DNA of 64,000 nucleotides. It comes from Bemisia tabaci. Lineage: Eukaryota > Arthropoda > Insecta > Hemiptera > Aleyrodidae. A program made the translations under genes and the position numbers. Positions within the stretch are counted from its first letter, which is position 1, and the number at the start of each line of letters is the position of its first letter. Positions 33,772 through 44,169 of this stretch are shown here, one piece after another. The stretch is taken from positions 23,374,116 to 23,438,115 of the forward strand of contig NC_092801.1 of the NCBI RefSeq assembly GCF_918797505.1, in the 5' to 3' direction. The notes below the pieces were generated by a model. It saw nothing but the letters and a program-made list of their open reading frames with translations, was not told the origin of the DNA and ran no database searches.

Positions 33772-34208
33772 CGACTTACTTTGATTGAATACTCCGTCCG
33801 TATCAATATCGTTACGGTGAAACCAAATTGGATGTCACCGAATAGAAAGATCCTGTCTTGTCTATACAGACTACCTCGGAAAAACACGTCTCCTCTGTTG
33901 TAATTTAACGGACTGTTCGTTGCTTTTCGAAGCTTCCCCTGTAGACGGATGTTTTATGACCAATGATGTCCAATTATTTCTGTATATGCTCGTCTAAACC
34001 TTACTACTAGCCAATTAGGAGCAAGCTCGCGGAACTGGGATGAGGGTCTCTTGTGTGACCAGACGTAACGAATGAGACGCAATCTCACCCACGCAAAACC
34101 TGGTGATCGTAAGGCACGTAAAGATATGACAGAAAAAAATTACTCGAAGTATCCATAAACATGGAAATTTTCAACTGTGTGGTGGTCTCGTAAGTCGTAA
34201 GTCACATC
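33772..34208. other. Intron 1 of gene 1, nothing recognised
   Basis: No coding frame or repeat partner seen. Confidence 0.35.
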
Positions 34209-34212
34209 AATG

Positions 34213-34466
34213 CTGCCGTGCTAAGGAAAAACGCCGTATGAGCCTTCAGACGTTGCCAAGTTTCCTCCTATTAAAACTGAATTTACTGGGAAAGTTGTGA
34301 ATGTTATTTTCTCAAATTTTCAGACAATTTTGTACTCAATTTAATCTAAAATATCTGAAAATTTCAAGGAAAAATATGCATGAATTTTGTCAAAAATACA
34401 GGTTTTTTTCAGGGGAAATTTGGCAACTTCCGGATGTTCATACGGCGTTCTTCCGTAGCACGGCAG
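34213..34466. mobile_element. Family A MITE, copy 7, TSD AATG
   Basis: CTGCCGTGCTAAGGAAAAAC to TTCTTCCGTAGCACGGCAG, flanked by AATG at 34209-34212 and 34467-34470. Confidence 0.85.
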
Positions 34467-34756
34467 AATGGGTCTTGTCGTAAACTTCAAGCAGAGCAAA
34501 AAGAGTTGTTTCCTGTAGAAAATGACTCGATAATCACAATAAACGGATTGGGAAAGACTGAAATACACTAACTTTACAATCCGTGTAAGAAATATGTATA
34601 TTTTTCAAGCTTCTCGCCTCTAAAACGATTTTACGGCACAGGTGAAAATTTCGTGAGAAGAGTCGTTCCATCCAACCCTTGCACACTGGGACGCTACACA
34701 ATATTCAACATGGCCAACGCTTCCGCTCTCAAATCGTAAAGAACGACCATGATCTT

Positions 34757-35271
34757 AATGGAGATGTTGCATGTGTGAGTAATTTGCGATTTGAATGTTG
34801 ATCTTACGTAAAAGTTCGCGAGAAACAGGATGGTGCCACTGGTTTTCTCTGAAATCAACTCTCCAGCTCAAAAAAAGCTCTCAAGTTGAGGCCAAAATGG
34901 AGGGGATATCATCAATCCCACGCTACCCTGAGAGTCCACCTCCACATCAAGACAAACTCTCCATGCAAAGATAAGGGAGCAAATACATTGACAAGGCTGC
35001 CACTTTATTTGGAGACTCTAAAACTGAAAACACGGCAACCCTGCTAATGTATTTGCTCCCTATCTTTGCATGGAGAGTTTGTCTTGATGTAGATGTGGAA
35101 TCTCAGGATAGCGTGGGATATCCCCTCCATTTTGGGGTCAACTTGAGAGCTTTTTTTGAGCTTGGGAGTTAATTTGAGAGAAAACCAGTGGCACCATCGT
35201 GTTTCTGGCAAACTTTTACGTAAGAATTAATAGTCATATTGCAAATTCCTCACACATGCAACATCTCCATT
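34757..35271. mobile_element. Family G palindromic MITE, copy 3
   Basis: AATGGAGATGTTGCATGTGT to ACACATGCAACATCTCCATT, with AGGGAGCAAATACATTGACA opposite TAATGTATTTGCTCCCTATC. Confidence 0.85.
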
Positions 35272-35395
35272 CAATTTAAAATATCTGAAAATTTCAAGGA
35301 AAGATATGCATTAATGTCGTCAAAAATACATGTTTTATCCGGGGAAATGTGGCATCTCTCGAATGTTAATACGGCGTTCTTCCTTAGCACCGCAG
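35272..35395. repeat. Family A MITE, right half
   Basis: Starts at once after family G with AAAATATCTGAAAATTTCAA and ends GTTCTTCCTTAGCACCGCAG. The left half is not adjacent to the other side of G. Confidence 0.7.
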
Positions 35396-35785
35396 TATAA
35401 GAAAGAACTCTTCTTTTGACTCTAGCTGAAGTTTGCACAGGCCGATTCCTAATTTTTTTCGCTCTCAGCTTGCCAACCCCGGATCTCAAAATCGAGGTTA
35501 GCGCGCGTTAGTTTCGCAAGCTTAACTCGGGATGCGCGAAGGTGCATATTATTAGCCCCCTGCCGCCGCGGTGGGTTTCCTCGAGTTCCTCCCCTTCCGT
35601 AAGGGGTGTCGGCCATTATTCTTCTCGCCATCATTTGACAGCTCCCGTGACTCCCACATTATTTACGGCCGTCCTCCCGCCATTCCCGGATAATCGCTCT
35701 CTGTTCCCGCGAAACAATTCCCTCTTCGGGCACAGATATTCCAATAAATCGACCGACGGTTCGAAAAAGTATCCCCGGGCAGGCG
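35396..35785. other. GC-richer single-copy block in intron 1
   Basis: 35530-35780 is C/G-rich with an open frame (35542-35841) that runs into a family D copy, so it is unlikely to be a gene. Could be conserved non-coding DNA. Confidence 0.35.
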
Positions 35786-35938
35786 GAGTCGCGAGGCGTG
35801 TTGTCGCGATATCGATCGATCTCCAATTTAAACCTGTGTAAAAGGTCGATAAACAGGGTGTACCTCAATAATCGATTCTTTGCCATTGCTTGAATGGGAA
35901 GATATCGATAATAATCGATCATTCACACCTCGCTTCTG
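35786..35938. mobile_element. Family D MITE, copy 6 (diverged)
   Basis: GAGTCGCGAGGCGTGTTGTC and GCGATATCGATCGATCTCCA at the left, GATATCGATAATAATCGATC at the right; ends decayed. Confidence 0.65.
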
Positions 35939-36187
35939 GCTCATGAATGCAGTGAGACTTGGATGATATCATGCGTTTTCCGTTTGAGCGAACTGTTTTT
36001 CCTCGTTTATCATTTTTATAGTCTATTAACGAGCTGCTGGGGAAGTAAAGCATGCAGTTCACCCACTTTTACTTTGTTTGAGCGAGCGGATACTCGACGC
36101 TTTCGAGAAAGATTCCCGCGTTCAGTAAGGCTTGATTTAGGAATTTCACCCTGCGGCGCGTAGTTTGTGGCGCGGGCCAGTGTGGCG

Positions 36188-36341
36188 AGTCTTGAACGTT
36201 GGCAACATTGCTGCTGGTCCATTTCTATCCGTTGAAAGTATCGATTTTAGGTGGGGCAAGCTGCCTCACTATATATCGATTGTTTTACATACATTTGAAT
36301 AGGGGAAAAACAGCGTCACCAACTTTCAAGAATCGCCACCG
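36188..36341. mobile_element. Family E MITE, copy 3
   Basis: TTGGCAACATTGCTGCTGGT at the left, ACCAACTTTCAAGAATCGCC at the right, TATCGATTTTAGGTGGGGCA inside. Confidence 0.65.
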
Positions 36342-36373
36342 GTGCGGGCTCCCCTGAAATGCGCCCTTTTAGA

Positions 36374-36822
36374 GATTGAGTGTTAGCTCAAGTGACGTGG
36401 CGGAACTGGCATGCGATATATTGCATCGATCAGGTCAAACATTTCGGCAGATTTTGAATTTTTAGCTTAAAAAAGGACGATAGCCCCTGTGCATGAGCCT
36501 AAAGAATCATTTTAAACCCAAAAATTGGTAAAATTCAGAGAAATGACTGCAGAATAGTGTTTGGAAAAAACCTCGCATTCGATTCAGCTACCGATTTTTG
36601 TATCGAATGCGAGGTCTATTCTGCTTTCATTTCTCTGAACTTTGCCGATTTTTGGGTTCAGAAGGATTTTTTAGGCTCATGCACTCGAGGTTATCGAGGC
36701 AACTCGAGGCTATCGTCCTTTTTTTTGCTAAAAATTCAAAATCTGCCGAGATTTTTGACCTAATCGATGCGATATATCCCATGTCAGTTCGACCACGTCG
36801 TTTGAGCTTGACGAATCACCTT
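36374..36822. mobile_element. Family C palindromic MITE, full copy
   Basis: GCGATATATTGCATCGATCA at the left and TAATCGATGCGATATATCCC at the right, ending GAGCTTGACGAATCACCTT. The centre has TTCGATTCAGCTACCG / TTTTTGTATCGAATGCGAGG. The right arm has a small internal duplication (CTCGAGGTTATCGAGG / CTCGAGGCTATCG). Confidence 0.75.
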
Positions 36823-37016
36823 AAGTGGACGTACTTCTGCGTAACGGAGCTAGAGACGTGTGGGAAAGGTGAGCCGTGCTTGGAGTAAACTGCATAAAGA
36901 AACAATGTAAAAGCGGGCGTGATTCCCTTCGGAGAAATGGTGAAGCGGGACTTTTTATTCTTCAAACGGAATTGAGCGCCAACTAAATGCGGCACTCATG
37001 ACTCATGAGCCATGGG

Positions 37017-37667
37017 CATATGACAAGAGCATTGTGGACCGGTTAAATATTCATTCGGTATCGTCCGAATTTCTCCGAGTAAAGCAATTTGCGATGGAAA
37101 ATTCGGTAACATCGAAATGTTGTTGTGCTCTTCCGTGAGAAAAACAACAGGTATAAATGTTTTTTCCATCACTGTCAGGGATGAGAAAATAAGCAACTAC
37201 GCACGCGCTGGACTGGAGGGAAATATCAGCGTAAATATCTGCCATTACGTCCAAGCGACACTGTGGAAGGCGCTCTGAGCAACTATTCCACCTCAGAAGT
37301 GTTGCACAGTATCAGACGAAAATGAAGGCGTTTTAACGTTCGTAAATTGGCTGGTACCGTTTAGCACTGTGGAGAGTTCTGGTGATCGTTCGGTATGAGG
37401 CTTCTATTCGATCGATTGTTGTGAAATTTGTTACCGAATGGCATAAGATGACCGAAAACTTGAATTTGTACTCAAAATCAAATGTGGTAAATGTGACCTA
37501 AAATGCTATCTCGGCTCATGTTCAATGTCTCATATGACAAAAGCATTGTGGACCGGTGAAATACTCATTCGGTATTGCCCGAATTTCTCCGAGTGAAGCA
37601 ATTTGCGATGGAAAATTCGGCAACATCGAAATGTAGTTGTGCTCTTCCGTGAGCAAAACAACGGAAA
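37017..37667 (+). repeat. ~135-bp direct repeats flanking a family H arm
   Basis: The unit with CATTGTGGACCGGT, CATTCGGTATCGTCCGAATT and GCAATTTGCGATGGAAAATT (37017-37152) returns in the same orientation at about 37530-37667. Between them lies a single family H arm (37151-37530: GTTTTTTCCATCACTGTCAG onward). The second copy ends about 35 bp before the acceptor of the gene 1 exon at 37703. Confidence 0.75.
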
Positions 37668-37702
37668 GTCATGAAATAATTGTGCTTTAAACTCTGTTGC
37701 AG

Positions 37703-37817
37703 ATCGTGTGTGGCATTTCGGCGCTCGTGATGGGAACCGTTGCCTTTATCGAGGAGAGAGGAGGTTTCAATCTTGGGCTGGGAGTTCCTGCGGGAGTGAC
37801 TACCGTCGTAGCGGCAG
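37703..37817 (+). CDS. Gene 1, internal exon (115 nt): membrane segments 1 and 2
   Basis: The acceptor is AACTCTGTTGCAG before ATCGTG and the donor is GCGGCAG before GTAAAA. The exon enters in phase 0 and leaves one base of a split codon, which the exon at 48563 completes (G plus CG, Ala). It encodes IVCGISALVMGTVAFIEE, then GGFNLGLGVPAGVTTVVAA. The first, with the end of the previous exon, makes membrane segment 1 (about residues 43-58 of the recovered protein). The second starts segment 2 (about 67-85). A short loop with an E-E-R-G-G motif joins them. The pattern of four helices with short loops is seen in several small insect membrane proteins, but I cannot name the family. Codon usage is mixed, unlike the following exon. 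Confidence 0.78.
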
Positions 37818-37851
37818 GTAAAAGCTGATTCCCTCCTAAGGTAAAAATGAT

Positions 37852-38107
37852 TTGGACCAAGTTAAGCAGAAAGGAACCGAGCCACATCAGGTATTGTCAA
37901 ATTTGATAGGGCACGTTAATTTTTTCATGAAAACAGTTGTGCGGATTTTTGCGCAAATGTCAGTGAACTTTTCACATAGTACGAAGCGAATTCCTTAAAA
38001 TTTTCATAAGAATCCGCACAAACGTTCTATCATAAAAAATTAAATTGCCTAGTTAAATTTGGTGATGGATGATGTGGCTTGGCTCCTTTCTGCTAATTGC
38101 GGCCCAT
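37852..38107. mobile_element. Family I MITE, 34 bp downstream of the exon donor
   Basis: TTGGACCAAGTTAAGCAGAA at the left and TTCTGCTAATTGCGGCCCA at the right; inner GGAACCGAGCCACATCAGG / GATGTGGCTTGGCTCCTTTC. Other copies at 38457 and 62481. Confidence 0.8.
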
Positions 38108-38175
38108 TTGAAGACTGCGCATAATACAGCCTTACGCTCATGCTACGAATTCCTAAAACCACAGCCTGATTTTGT

Positions 38176-38306
38176 AAATTGGACGTATTTCTGTCAAACG
38201 GAACTATGTGCACCAAGACATGAGTCTTGAGACCCATAAGAATATATGCGTAACAGGACTCACGCCTTAATGCACATAGTTCTGTTTGACAGAAATGCGT
38301 CCAATT
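38176..38306. mobile_element. Family J hairpin MITE
   Basis: AATTGGACGTATTTCTGTCA / TGACAGAAATGCGTCCAATT, with AGACATGAGTCTTGAGACCC inside. Confidence 0.8.
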
Positions 38307-38456
38307 ATCGCAAAACGGAGCGCCCTAATTGGTAAGCCGCAAATCTTAAAGTAGGTTGGCCTCGAAAATTGCAGGATTTTAACAGGTACTCAGAGATTAG
38401 TCGACCTGATTACAGTCGTCCCTCTTAGTTTTTAGGCCAACCTCCGGCTTGAAATC

Positions 38457-38709
38457 GGACCGAGTTTAGCAGAAAGGAACCAAGCCACATTAGCCATTGC
38501 CAAATTTAAGTGGGCAATTTAAAGTTTACAAGGAAACGTTTGTGAGCATTCCTTCGAAGATTTTAAGGAATTTGCTTCCTACTATGCAGAAAACTGACTG
38601 AAATTCTCAAAAAAATCCGCACAACGTTTTCACGTAAAAAATTAGATTGCCCGGTTAAATTTGGCAATAACTGATGTGGCTTGGTTCCTTTCTGCTTAAC
38701 GCGGTCCAA
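38457..38709. mobile_element. Family I MITE, copy 2
   Basis: GGACCGAGTTTAGCAGAAAG to CTTTCTGCTTAACGCGGTCC, with ACCAAGCCACATTAGCC / GATGTGGCTTGGTTCC inside. Confidence 0.8.
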
Positions 38710-39230
38710 TTGACTCTTTACCCACCAACAAGACCATTCCATTGAGATGATTCGGGAGCGTTCATACATAACATAACGCTCTATGCTCTATGAAGGGGGA
38801 GGGCGTGCCTGCATTACGCTGCGTTACAAGGGAGACGGGTATCAGTGCCAGTATCACACAACCCTCTCTTTTGGTGAAAAAAAGACACAAAATCCAAAAT
38901 TTATCATCTTCATTTCTTCGAAATTATTTGTCACACTATCAGTAAACAGAGTTCAAATTCTACCCAGCTTTATATTCAATCGTTCTCCACAATTTTTTTG
39001 GGATCTTATGGGGGAATTCCGTCTAGCGTTACGTAATTACTAAGGAGGGACCGGGGTTGCGTTACAAATAGAAAATAGAACAGGGGGTCAAAATGCCGAA
39101 AAAAGGCGTTGCGTAAATTATGAACGTTCCCTTAAAGAATCAGGCTTCTGTCAAGATGTATACACCCTCATCCATGGTGGTCGGATTCTAAGCCCTTGAA
39201 ATGTTTATATTTCAGTACTATTCGTCTATT
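38710..39230. other. Intron 2 of gene 1, nothing recognised
   Basis: An open frame at 38783-39043 has no splice support. Confidence 0.35.
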
Positions 39231-39485
39231 CTGCCGTGCTAAGGAAAACCCCGTATATGAACCTTCAGGCGTTGCCAAATTTCCTTTGATGAAACACGAA
39301 TTTCCCGGTAAACGTATGAATATTTTTCCTCCAATTTTACAGATAATTTTTGTTTGCAATTTCACCTTAAGTTCCTGAAAAGTTCGAGGAAAAATATTCA
39401 TATCTTATCTCAAAAATAAACATTTTATCGAAGGAAATTTGGTAACTATCGAATGTTCATACGGCGTTCTTCTTTATCACGGCAG
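39231..39485. mobile_element. Family A MITE, copy 8
   Basis: CTGCCGTGCTAAGGAAAACC to GTTCTTCTTTATCACGGCAG. Flanks TATT and TATC may be a decayed 4-bp duplication. Confidence 0.8.
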
Positions 39486-39862
39486 TATCGTAGTGTCATA
39501 TTTTAAAGAGCTATATTTTCTTGAACGGTTCATCAAGTAAATCACCGAAAAAACAATGATTCCTGCTACTTAAAACACATGAGCACGGATTTTGAAATCA
39601 GCTTTGTCCATTTTCATTGCTCGAAGAAAAAGGAGGACGGTTTGCGATAAAATAAGCCAAGGAAGTGCTCTTGACACAGTAATGAGCCGAGATTCAAATG
39701 ACGAAAGGAAGAAGAGGTCATAAAGTAGACATACTGGCGTTGCACTCATTTGCATGTTACACTCGGAAAACATAAAAATAACGTACATGCCGGAGTCTGA
39801 AAAAGAAAAGGAAGAACAAAGGAATGCCAAGCAATACGCTGAAGTATTTTTATAGTCCTCCT
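39486..39862. other. Intron 2 of gene 1, nothing recognised
   Basis: A minus-strand frame at 39570-39830 is open but unsupported. Confidence 0.35.
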
Positions 39863-40026
39863 CAGTGGCGTGGCGTGCTTTGCGATATATCGATTTTTAT
39901 GCCATTTAAACCTATGGAAAAAGATCGATAAACAGGGTGTTCGCAGCGAACACCTTTAAAATCGATTCCTTACCATAGGTTTAAATGGCAGAACAATCAA
40001 TACATCGCAATTTACGCCACGCCATT
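39863..40026. mobile_element. Family D MITE, copy 7, near-perfect 9-bp TSD
   Basis: CAGTGGCGTGGCGTGCTTTG to CAATTTACGCCACGCCATT. Direct repeats AGTCCTCCT (39854-39862) and GGTCCTCCT (40027-40035) differ at one base. Confidence 0.85.
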
Positions 40027-40278
40027 GGTCCTCCTTGGTTGCATGATGCGCATAAGGATTCAGGAACAGGGCTCAAAAAGGCCCAGTAGTTCCCATCGCC
40101 TTGCTCTAAGCCTTTCAGGTTCCAGGAGTTACGGCTACCGCCTAAAAACAAAAAAAAGCACCGCAGGAATATTTGAATGTTGTCGAATTTCTCCCCATGA
40201 AATATTCATTTTTAAGGAACGTTATGAATATTTTGCCTCAGAATATCCAAATACGTCCGATTGAGCTGTTGAAACGTT

Positions 40279-40560
40279 GACAGGGTCGCGATTTCTTATG
40301 AAAAATAAAATCTTGAAATTTCATGCGAAATATTTCAGAAAATTTCAGAAAAATATGAAAAATATTTTTCGAAATTAAATGCGAAATTAAATGAAAGGTT
40401 ACTGGTTTTTGCTTTTTGGTACTTTTAGTGCGTTTTGCATACCCAGCCCCTGAAGGTGTGTTTCATATGTTTCAGAACTGTGTGAAATTTCATGAAATAT
40501 TTCACGGAAATTTTCAATATTTCATATTTTTCAATTCACCCGTGCAACCCTGAACCGGTC
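40279..40560. repeat. GAAATATTTC-rich simple region
   Basis: Many AAATTTCA / GAAATATTTC units on both strands, bounded by CAGGGTCGCG and GTGCAACCCTG, which could be decayed transposon ends. No target duplication found. Confidence 0.45.
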
Positions 40561-40589
40561 GTGGCAAAAATCGACCACTCGATCTACCG

Positions 40590-40885
40590 TGATACCGAAG
40601 CAGTATTCTGCCTTGCCCCTAAAATTTTAGGAGCCACCTTGGCCGAAAAGCCCAATTTTTAGGAGTCATCTACTATTTTTTTAGGAGCCGAATTTTTTTG
40701 CATACGTGCCATGGCGAAAGGCCACGGCGCGTATAGAGAGCGCTTAATCGCTACCGCTGCCTCCCGATTGCGAGTTCAATCTGTCAAATGTTTTAGGCGC
40801 CACAATGGCCCAGCCTCCCCAATTTTTAGGCGCCAAGGCCGGATTTTAAAGGCGCATTTGGCGCATGGCTCCCGGGGAAGGCAGA
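40590..40885 (+). repeat. Family X-like repeat without clean ends
   Basis: Repeated TTTTTAGGAGCC and TTTTTAGGCGCC motifs ending in GGCGCATTTGGCGCATGGCT, as in the complete element at 44397-44814. Confidence 0.6.
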
Positions 40886-41193
40886 ACACCATAGCGAAGA
40901 GAGCAGGATGTGCAAAGATGAAGTCTTGAGAAAACGGGCTCAGAAGAGCAATGTAGCATCGCGTCCATGATATTGGACTCCATGATCACCCATATAATGT
41001 TCGGTTGCTCATCACGTCCAAGATATGCTCACTTTAGTGAGGGATAATTTTTTAGAAAAATCGGAGTGATAGCGTCCAAAATTGTGGGATGCAGTTATTC
41101 TCTGACAACACACGAGCATATGGTCCAAAAATGTAGTAAGACAATTTTTGTGAAATAGAGACGAAAAAATACATTTCGTAAAAAAATGTGCAT

Positions 41194-41250
41194 TGGTTAG
41201 GTTAAGTTAGGTTAGCTTAAGTTTGGTTAGGTTGGTTAGTTCAAGTTAGA
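41194..41250 (+). repeat. Degenerate (TTAGG)n-like tract
   Basis: TTGGTTAGGTTAAGTTAGGT followed by more TTAG and GGTTAG units. TTAGG is the usual insect telomere repeat, but GGTTAGGTT-type tracts also occur internally in insect genomes. Confidence 0.6.
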
Positions 41251-41424
41251 TGAGATAAGAGAAGTATACGATTTTCTATCATGATGAACTTTAAAACTAA
41301 GAAGGGTCTATTTGCTATTGGACTCAGCATTTGGCTCAAGCACAGAAGTGAAATGTTTAGCGATGAGCATGGAGTCCAAGATCTTGGACGAGATGAGCAG
41401 GCAAGCATATCAACCCCTCATGGA

Positions 41425-41614
41425 GTCACAAACGGGAATAAAGATTACAGAAATTGAACGTTCTTTGTAATCTTTGATCGGCCCATTCTTAAATTCCTTT
41501 CTCCGTTCCTTCTCTCATTCCGTTTGTTCCTTGCCGAACCCGTAATTCCCTGGTCCATTCCGGATTATAATCTTTGCAATCGGTGAAAATGTAATCTTTA
41601 TTCCCGTTTGTGAC
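41425..41614. repeat. Inverted repeat with 24-bp arms
   Basis: CACAAACGGGAATAAAGATT (41427) and AATCTTTATTCCCGTTTGTG (41594) face each other. A third GTAATCTTTGATCGG lies just inside the left arm. Confidence 0.65.
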
Positions 41615-41676
41615 ACTGTGAAAGCCTAAAATACGGGAACCAATCAGTAATGGATTCACATTGTCTTGACTCTCAG

Positions 41677-41684
41677 TATAAAGG
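41677..41684 (+). promoter_or_regulatory. TATA box-like motif
   Basis: TATAAAGG about 65 bp upstream of the ATG at 41742; a possible start site ACTCTATCACGG follows about 8-20 bp downstream, a bit close for a standard 30-bp spacing. Weak on its own. Confidence 0.3.
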
Positions 41685-41741
41685 GACTCTATCACGGCAG
41701 ATCGAGTGGTCGATTTTTCGCACAGCCGGTCAACGTTGCAG

Positions 41742-41891
41742 ATGGATGTCTTCACCATGCAACTATTCAAAACTTCTCCCGAATGCGCGTTGACGGACGT
41801 GGTGCAGCAAGTTGCGACGTTTATTTCCCGTTTACAGGATATCACGACTCGGCGAGGCGCAGAACGCGCGCCGAAGCTGCATGAAAAATAA
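41742..41891 (+). CDS. Possible 49-aa small protein, function unknown
   Basis: The frame opens at ATG 41742 (MDVFTMQLFKTSPECALTDV, later FISRLQDITTRRG, ending LHEK). Its TAA lies within AATAAA at 41886-41891, a canonical poly(A) signal. The CA, G-C content and helix-friendly middle segment look more protein-like than neighbouring frames. An acceptor-like TTGCAG directly precedes the ATG. A 135-aa frame on the other strand (41489-41896) overlaps it, and I recognise neither. It could equally be a fragment of a mobile element, since an inverted repeat lies just upstream. It lies within intron 2 of gene 1. Confidence 0.28.
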   Translation: MDVFTMQLFKTSPECALTDVVQQVATFISRLQDITTRRGAERAPKLHEK

Positions 41892-42184
41892 AGCAATTCG
41901 AGACATGTGACATGATTTATGGACGGGCTTGAACGCAGCCCTGGAGGCGTGTTGTCAGACCGTTTCGTTGCGAGGATCGCCTCAGGGTGTACTTATATCG
42001 AAAACAGGAAACTCCCCACTGAAACACGTTCCGTCCCTCTTATTGTGATCTAATGGACCGCCAGACAGGTCTTTAGGCCGGCCAGATGTATCGATAGTGA
42101 AACTGCCGAACAGCAGCTACCTATGTAGCAGAATTTTAAGATTGATAGTTATAAATAAGTTATTTATAGTCACTTTAATGTCTA

Positions 42185-42313
42185 TTTGGACGTATTTCTG
42201 CCAAACGGAACTATGTGCATTTAGACATGAGCCCCAAAGCCCATTAGAATATGTGTACCAAAGGGCTCACGTCATATTGCACATAGTTCCGTTCGATAGA
42301 AATACGTCCATTT
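42185..42313. mobile_element. Family J hairpin MITE
   Basis: TTTGGACGTATTTCTGCCAA and AGAAATACGTCCATTTA, with GACATGAGCCCCAAAG / CAAAGGGCTCACGTCATA as the inner stem. Confidence 0.8.
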
Positions 42314-42450
42314 ATTGCTATGAATCTTCTCAAGATTCGTTTGGAGACCCGCACAAGATAATTGATCAGATAAAATTGTAAAACTCACTTGCACGTAAAA
42401 ATTAGTTAAGTTAGTTTAGTTAGTATGAATCTTCTACTAAATAGTGATCG

Positions 42451-42893
42451 TAAGGTGATTCTATGGACGCCATATTTTGTGCCAAAACGACGTGCGATAT
42501 ATCGCATCGATTGCGGTTCCATGTTTTCAAATACTCGTCATTTTTCTCGAATTTCGAGGCCGCAATTCTGTTGTCAGCAGACTAAAGAATTGACGCACCG
42601 ATTTTGACGAACAAATTCAACGTAATAAAAGCGCGTTTTTTTTAGAGGAAAAATATCGCGTTCGATACCAAAATCGAAACTGCACTCGAATGCTATATTT
42701 TTTCTTAAAAGAAACCACGCCTTTATTAGTTGAATTTGTTTGTCAAAATTAGTAAGTGAATTCATTAGTATCCTGACAACAGAATTGCGATCTCGAAATT
42801 CGAGAAAAATGACGTATGGCTGAAAAAATGGAACAAATCCGTGCGATATATCGCATGTCGCTCTGACACAAAATATAGCGTCGAATCACCTTG
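42451..42893. mobile_element. Family B palindromic MITE, copy 3
   Basis: AAGGTGATTCTATGGACGCC to TAGCGTCGAATCACCTT gives a clear terminal inverted repeat. GTGCGATATATCGCATCGAT faces GTGCGATATATCGCATGTCG. The best-bounded B copy. Confidence 0.85.
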
Positions 42894-43118
42894 ATCTATA
42901 TGTGAAGTACATGACTTGCTATAAATAGTCATGTTCGATTTTTTAATACGGAAGAGCTGTTTAATTGCAATTTCACCTACTAAATTCAAATATCATTATA
43001 AAAAAATCAAATGTAAATTTCTAGCCTAAAAATAGTTCAGAGTACATCTCAAATGTGTCCATAATAATTTGCATGAAATGTCGACTTTAGCCATGTCTAG
43101 TGAGCTGCCTGAAGGACG

Positions 43119-43256
43119 AGAACTGCGGGATAATGAGTTAGGTTACATCGGAGGATACATCTAAACTAACTCCGCGGTAGTGCGTGAGGTATCCCATCAA
43201 TCGAAGGCGCGCTGAGGCGCTCTGAGCGAACTCATAGACATCAAGAGACAGAGAGA
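43119..43256 (+). repeat. Family W dispersed repeat, copy 2
   Basis: GATAATGAGTTAGGTTACAT, AGGATACATCTAAACTAACT, GGTAGTGCGTGAGGTATCCC, as at 11937. Confidence 0.7.
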
Positions 43257-43702
43257 CGCCATAATAATGAAGTTTCAGATCTTTGCACGACTCGTTCAAG
43301 TCAAAGAAGGGAGGATCAACTAAATACTATCTAATCCAATGATACGACTTTTAGTAGTATAAAAATAACTTTATTGAAAGTATGGCATGTGTATAAGAGA
43401 TTTTGCATAGCAAGACTTTTTAATCCAATTTGCTCGTCTTTTTTCACATTAATGTTGCATAAATGACGTGGCAACTGCTACATGAGCAGTGATGAGGAAA
43501 CTGTAGATCTTCCGGGTGGAAATAATGCATGCTGTGAATTCACATCCGTCTCGTTACGGCTCACGAAGGCGCATTCAAAGCCAACGAAGAGACAAAGAGA
43601 TTGGTGAGGCTGCGAACACCTCGAAAGAGAAATTTTTCATACTCCTAAAATTTAATTTAATTATTAGTTTTTCTCTATTTTTAACTGATACCCGCCCCTA
43701 CG
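43257..43702. other. Intron 2 of gene 1, nothing recognised
   Basis: No repeat partner or supported exon seen. Confidence 0.35.
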
Positions 43703-44034
43703 CTGCCGCGCTAAGGAAAAACGCCGTACGAACATTCGAGAGTTGTCAAATTTTCTCGCAGAATATATTTTTGCGAATATACTTTGGCGGCTAGGGGCCG
43801 CAGAGCGCCAAAGAGCGCTATTAAAGCGACTTTATACATACATACATATATTTTTGAAGAAAATAAAGAGCATTTTTCTTGAAACTTTCGGACTATTCAG
43901 ATGAAATTAAGAACTAAATTCTCTGAAAAACCGAAGGAAAAAGTGTCTGTAAATATTTCCGCAAATTTCTGATTTGTCAAAGGAAATTTGGCAACGCCTG
44001 GAGTCTCATATGGCGTTCTTCCTTAGCACGGCAC
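43703..44034. mobile_element. Family A MITE, copy 9, interrupted by a LINE micro-insertion
   Basis: CTGCCGCGCTAAGGAAAAAC to GTTCTTCCTTAGCACGGCA. It is about 80 bp longer than usual because of the insertion at 43774-43845. Confidence 0.85.
43774..43845 (+). mobile_element. 72-bp LINE 3' end with 11-bp target duplication
   Basis: CTTTGGCGGCTAGGGGCCGC, then AGAGCGCC and a tail TATACATACATAC. Direct repeats ATATATTTTTG lie at 43763-43773 and 43846-43856. This is the same 3' end as the retroelement at 30901, here cut to almost nothing. Confidence 0.85.
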
Positions 44035-44110
44035 ACCGTGGATCGAGTCAATCAGAGAGGTCGGACATGTTTTTGACTAAAACTGCAAATTTTGATGTTT
44101 ATTTCGTCTT
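44035..44110. repeat. Family N left fragment
   Basis: CACCGTGGATCGAGTCAATC through GCAAATTTTGATGTTTATTT. Confidence 0.6.
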
Positions 44111-44169
44111 ATTTAATTCTAATAATTATATTAATAATTCAATATTTTTAAATTTTCTGCACAGTACGA

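Noticed and set aside
41194..41250. Telomere or telomeric insertion
   Set aside because: The TTAGG units are few, degenerate and interrupted; the flanks are ordinary intron DNA.
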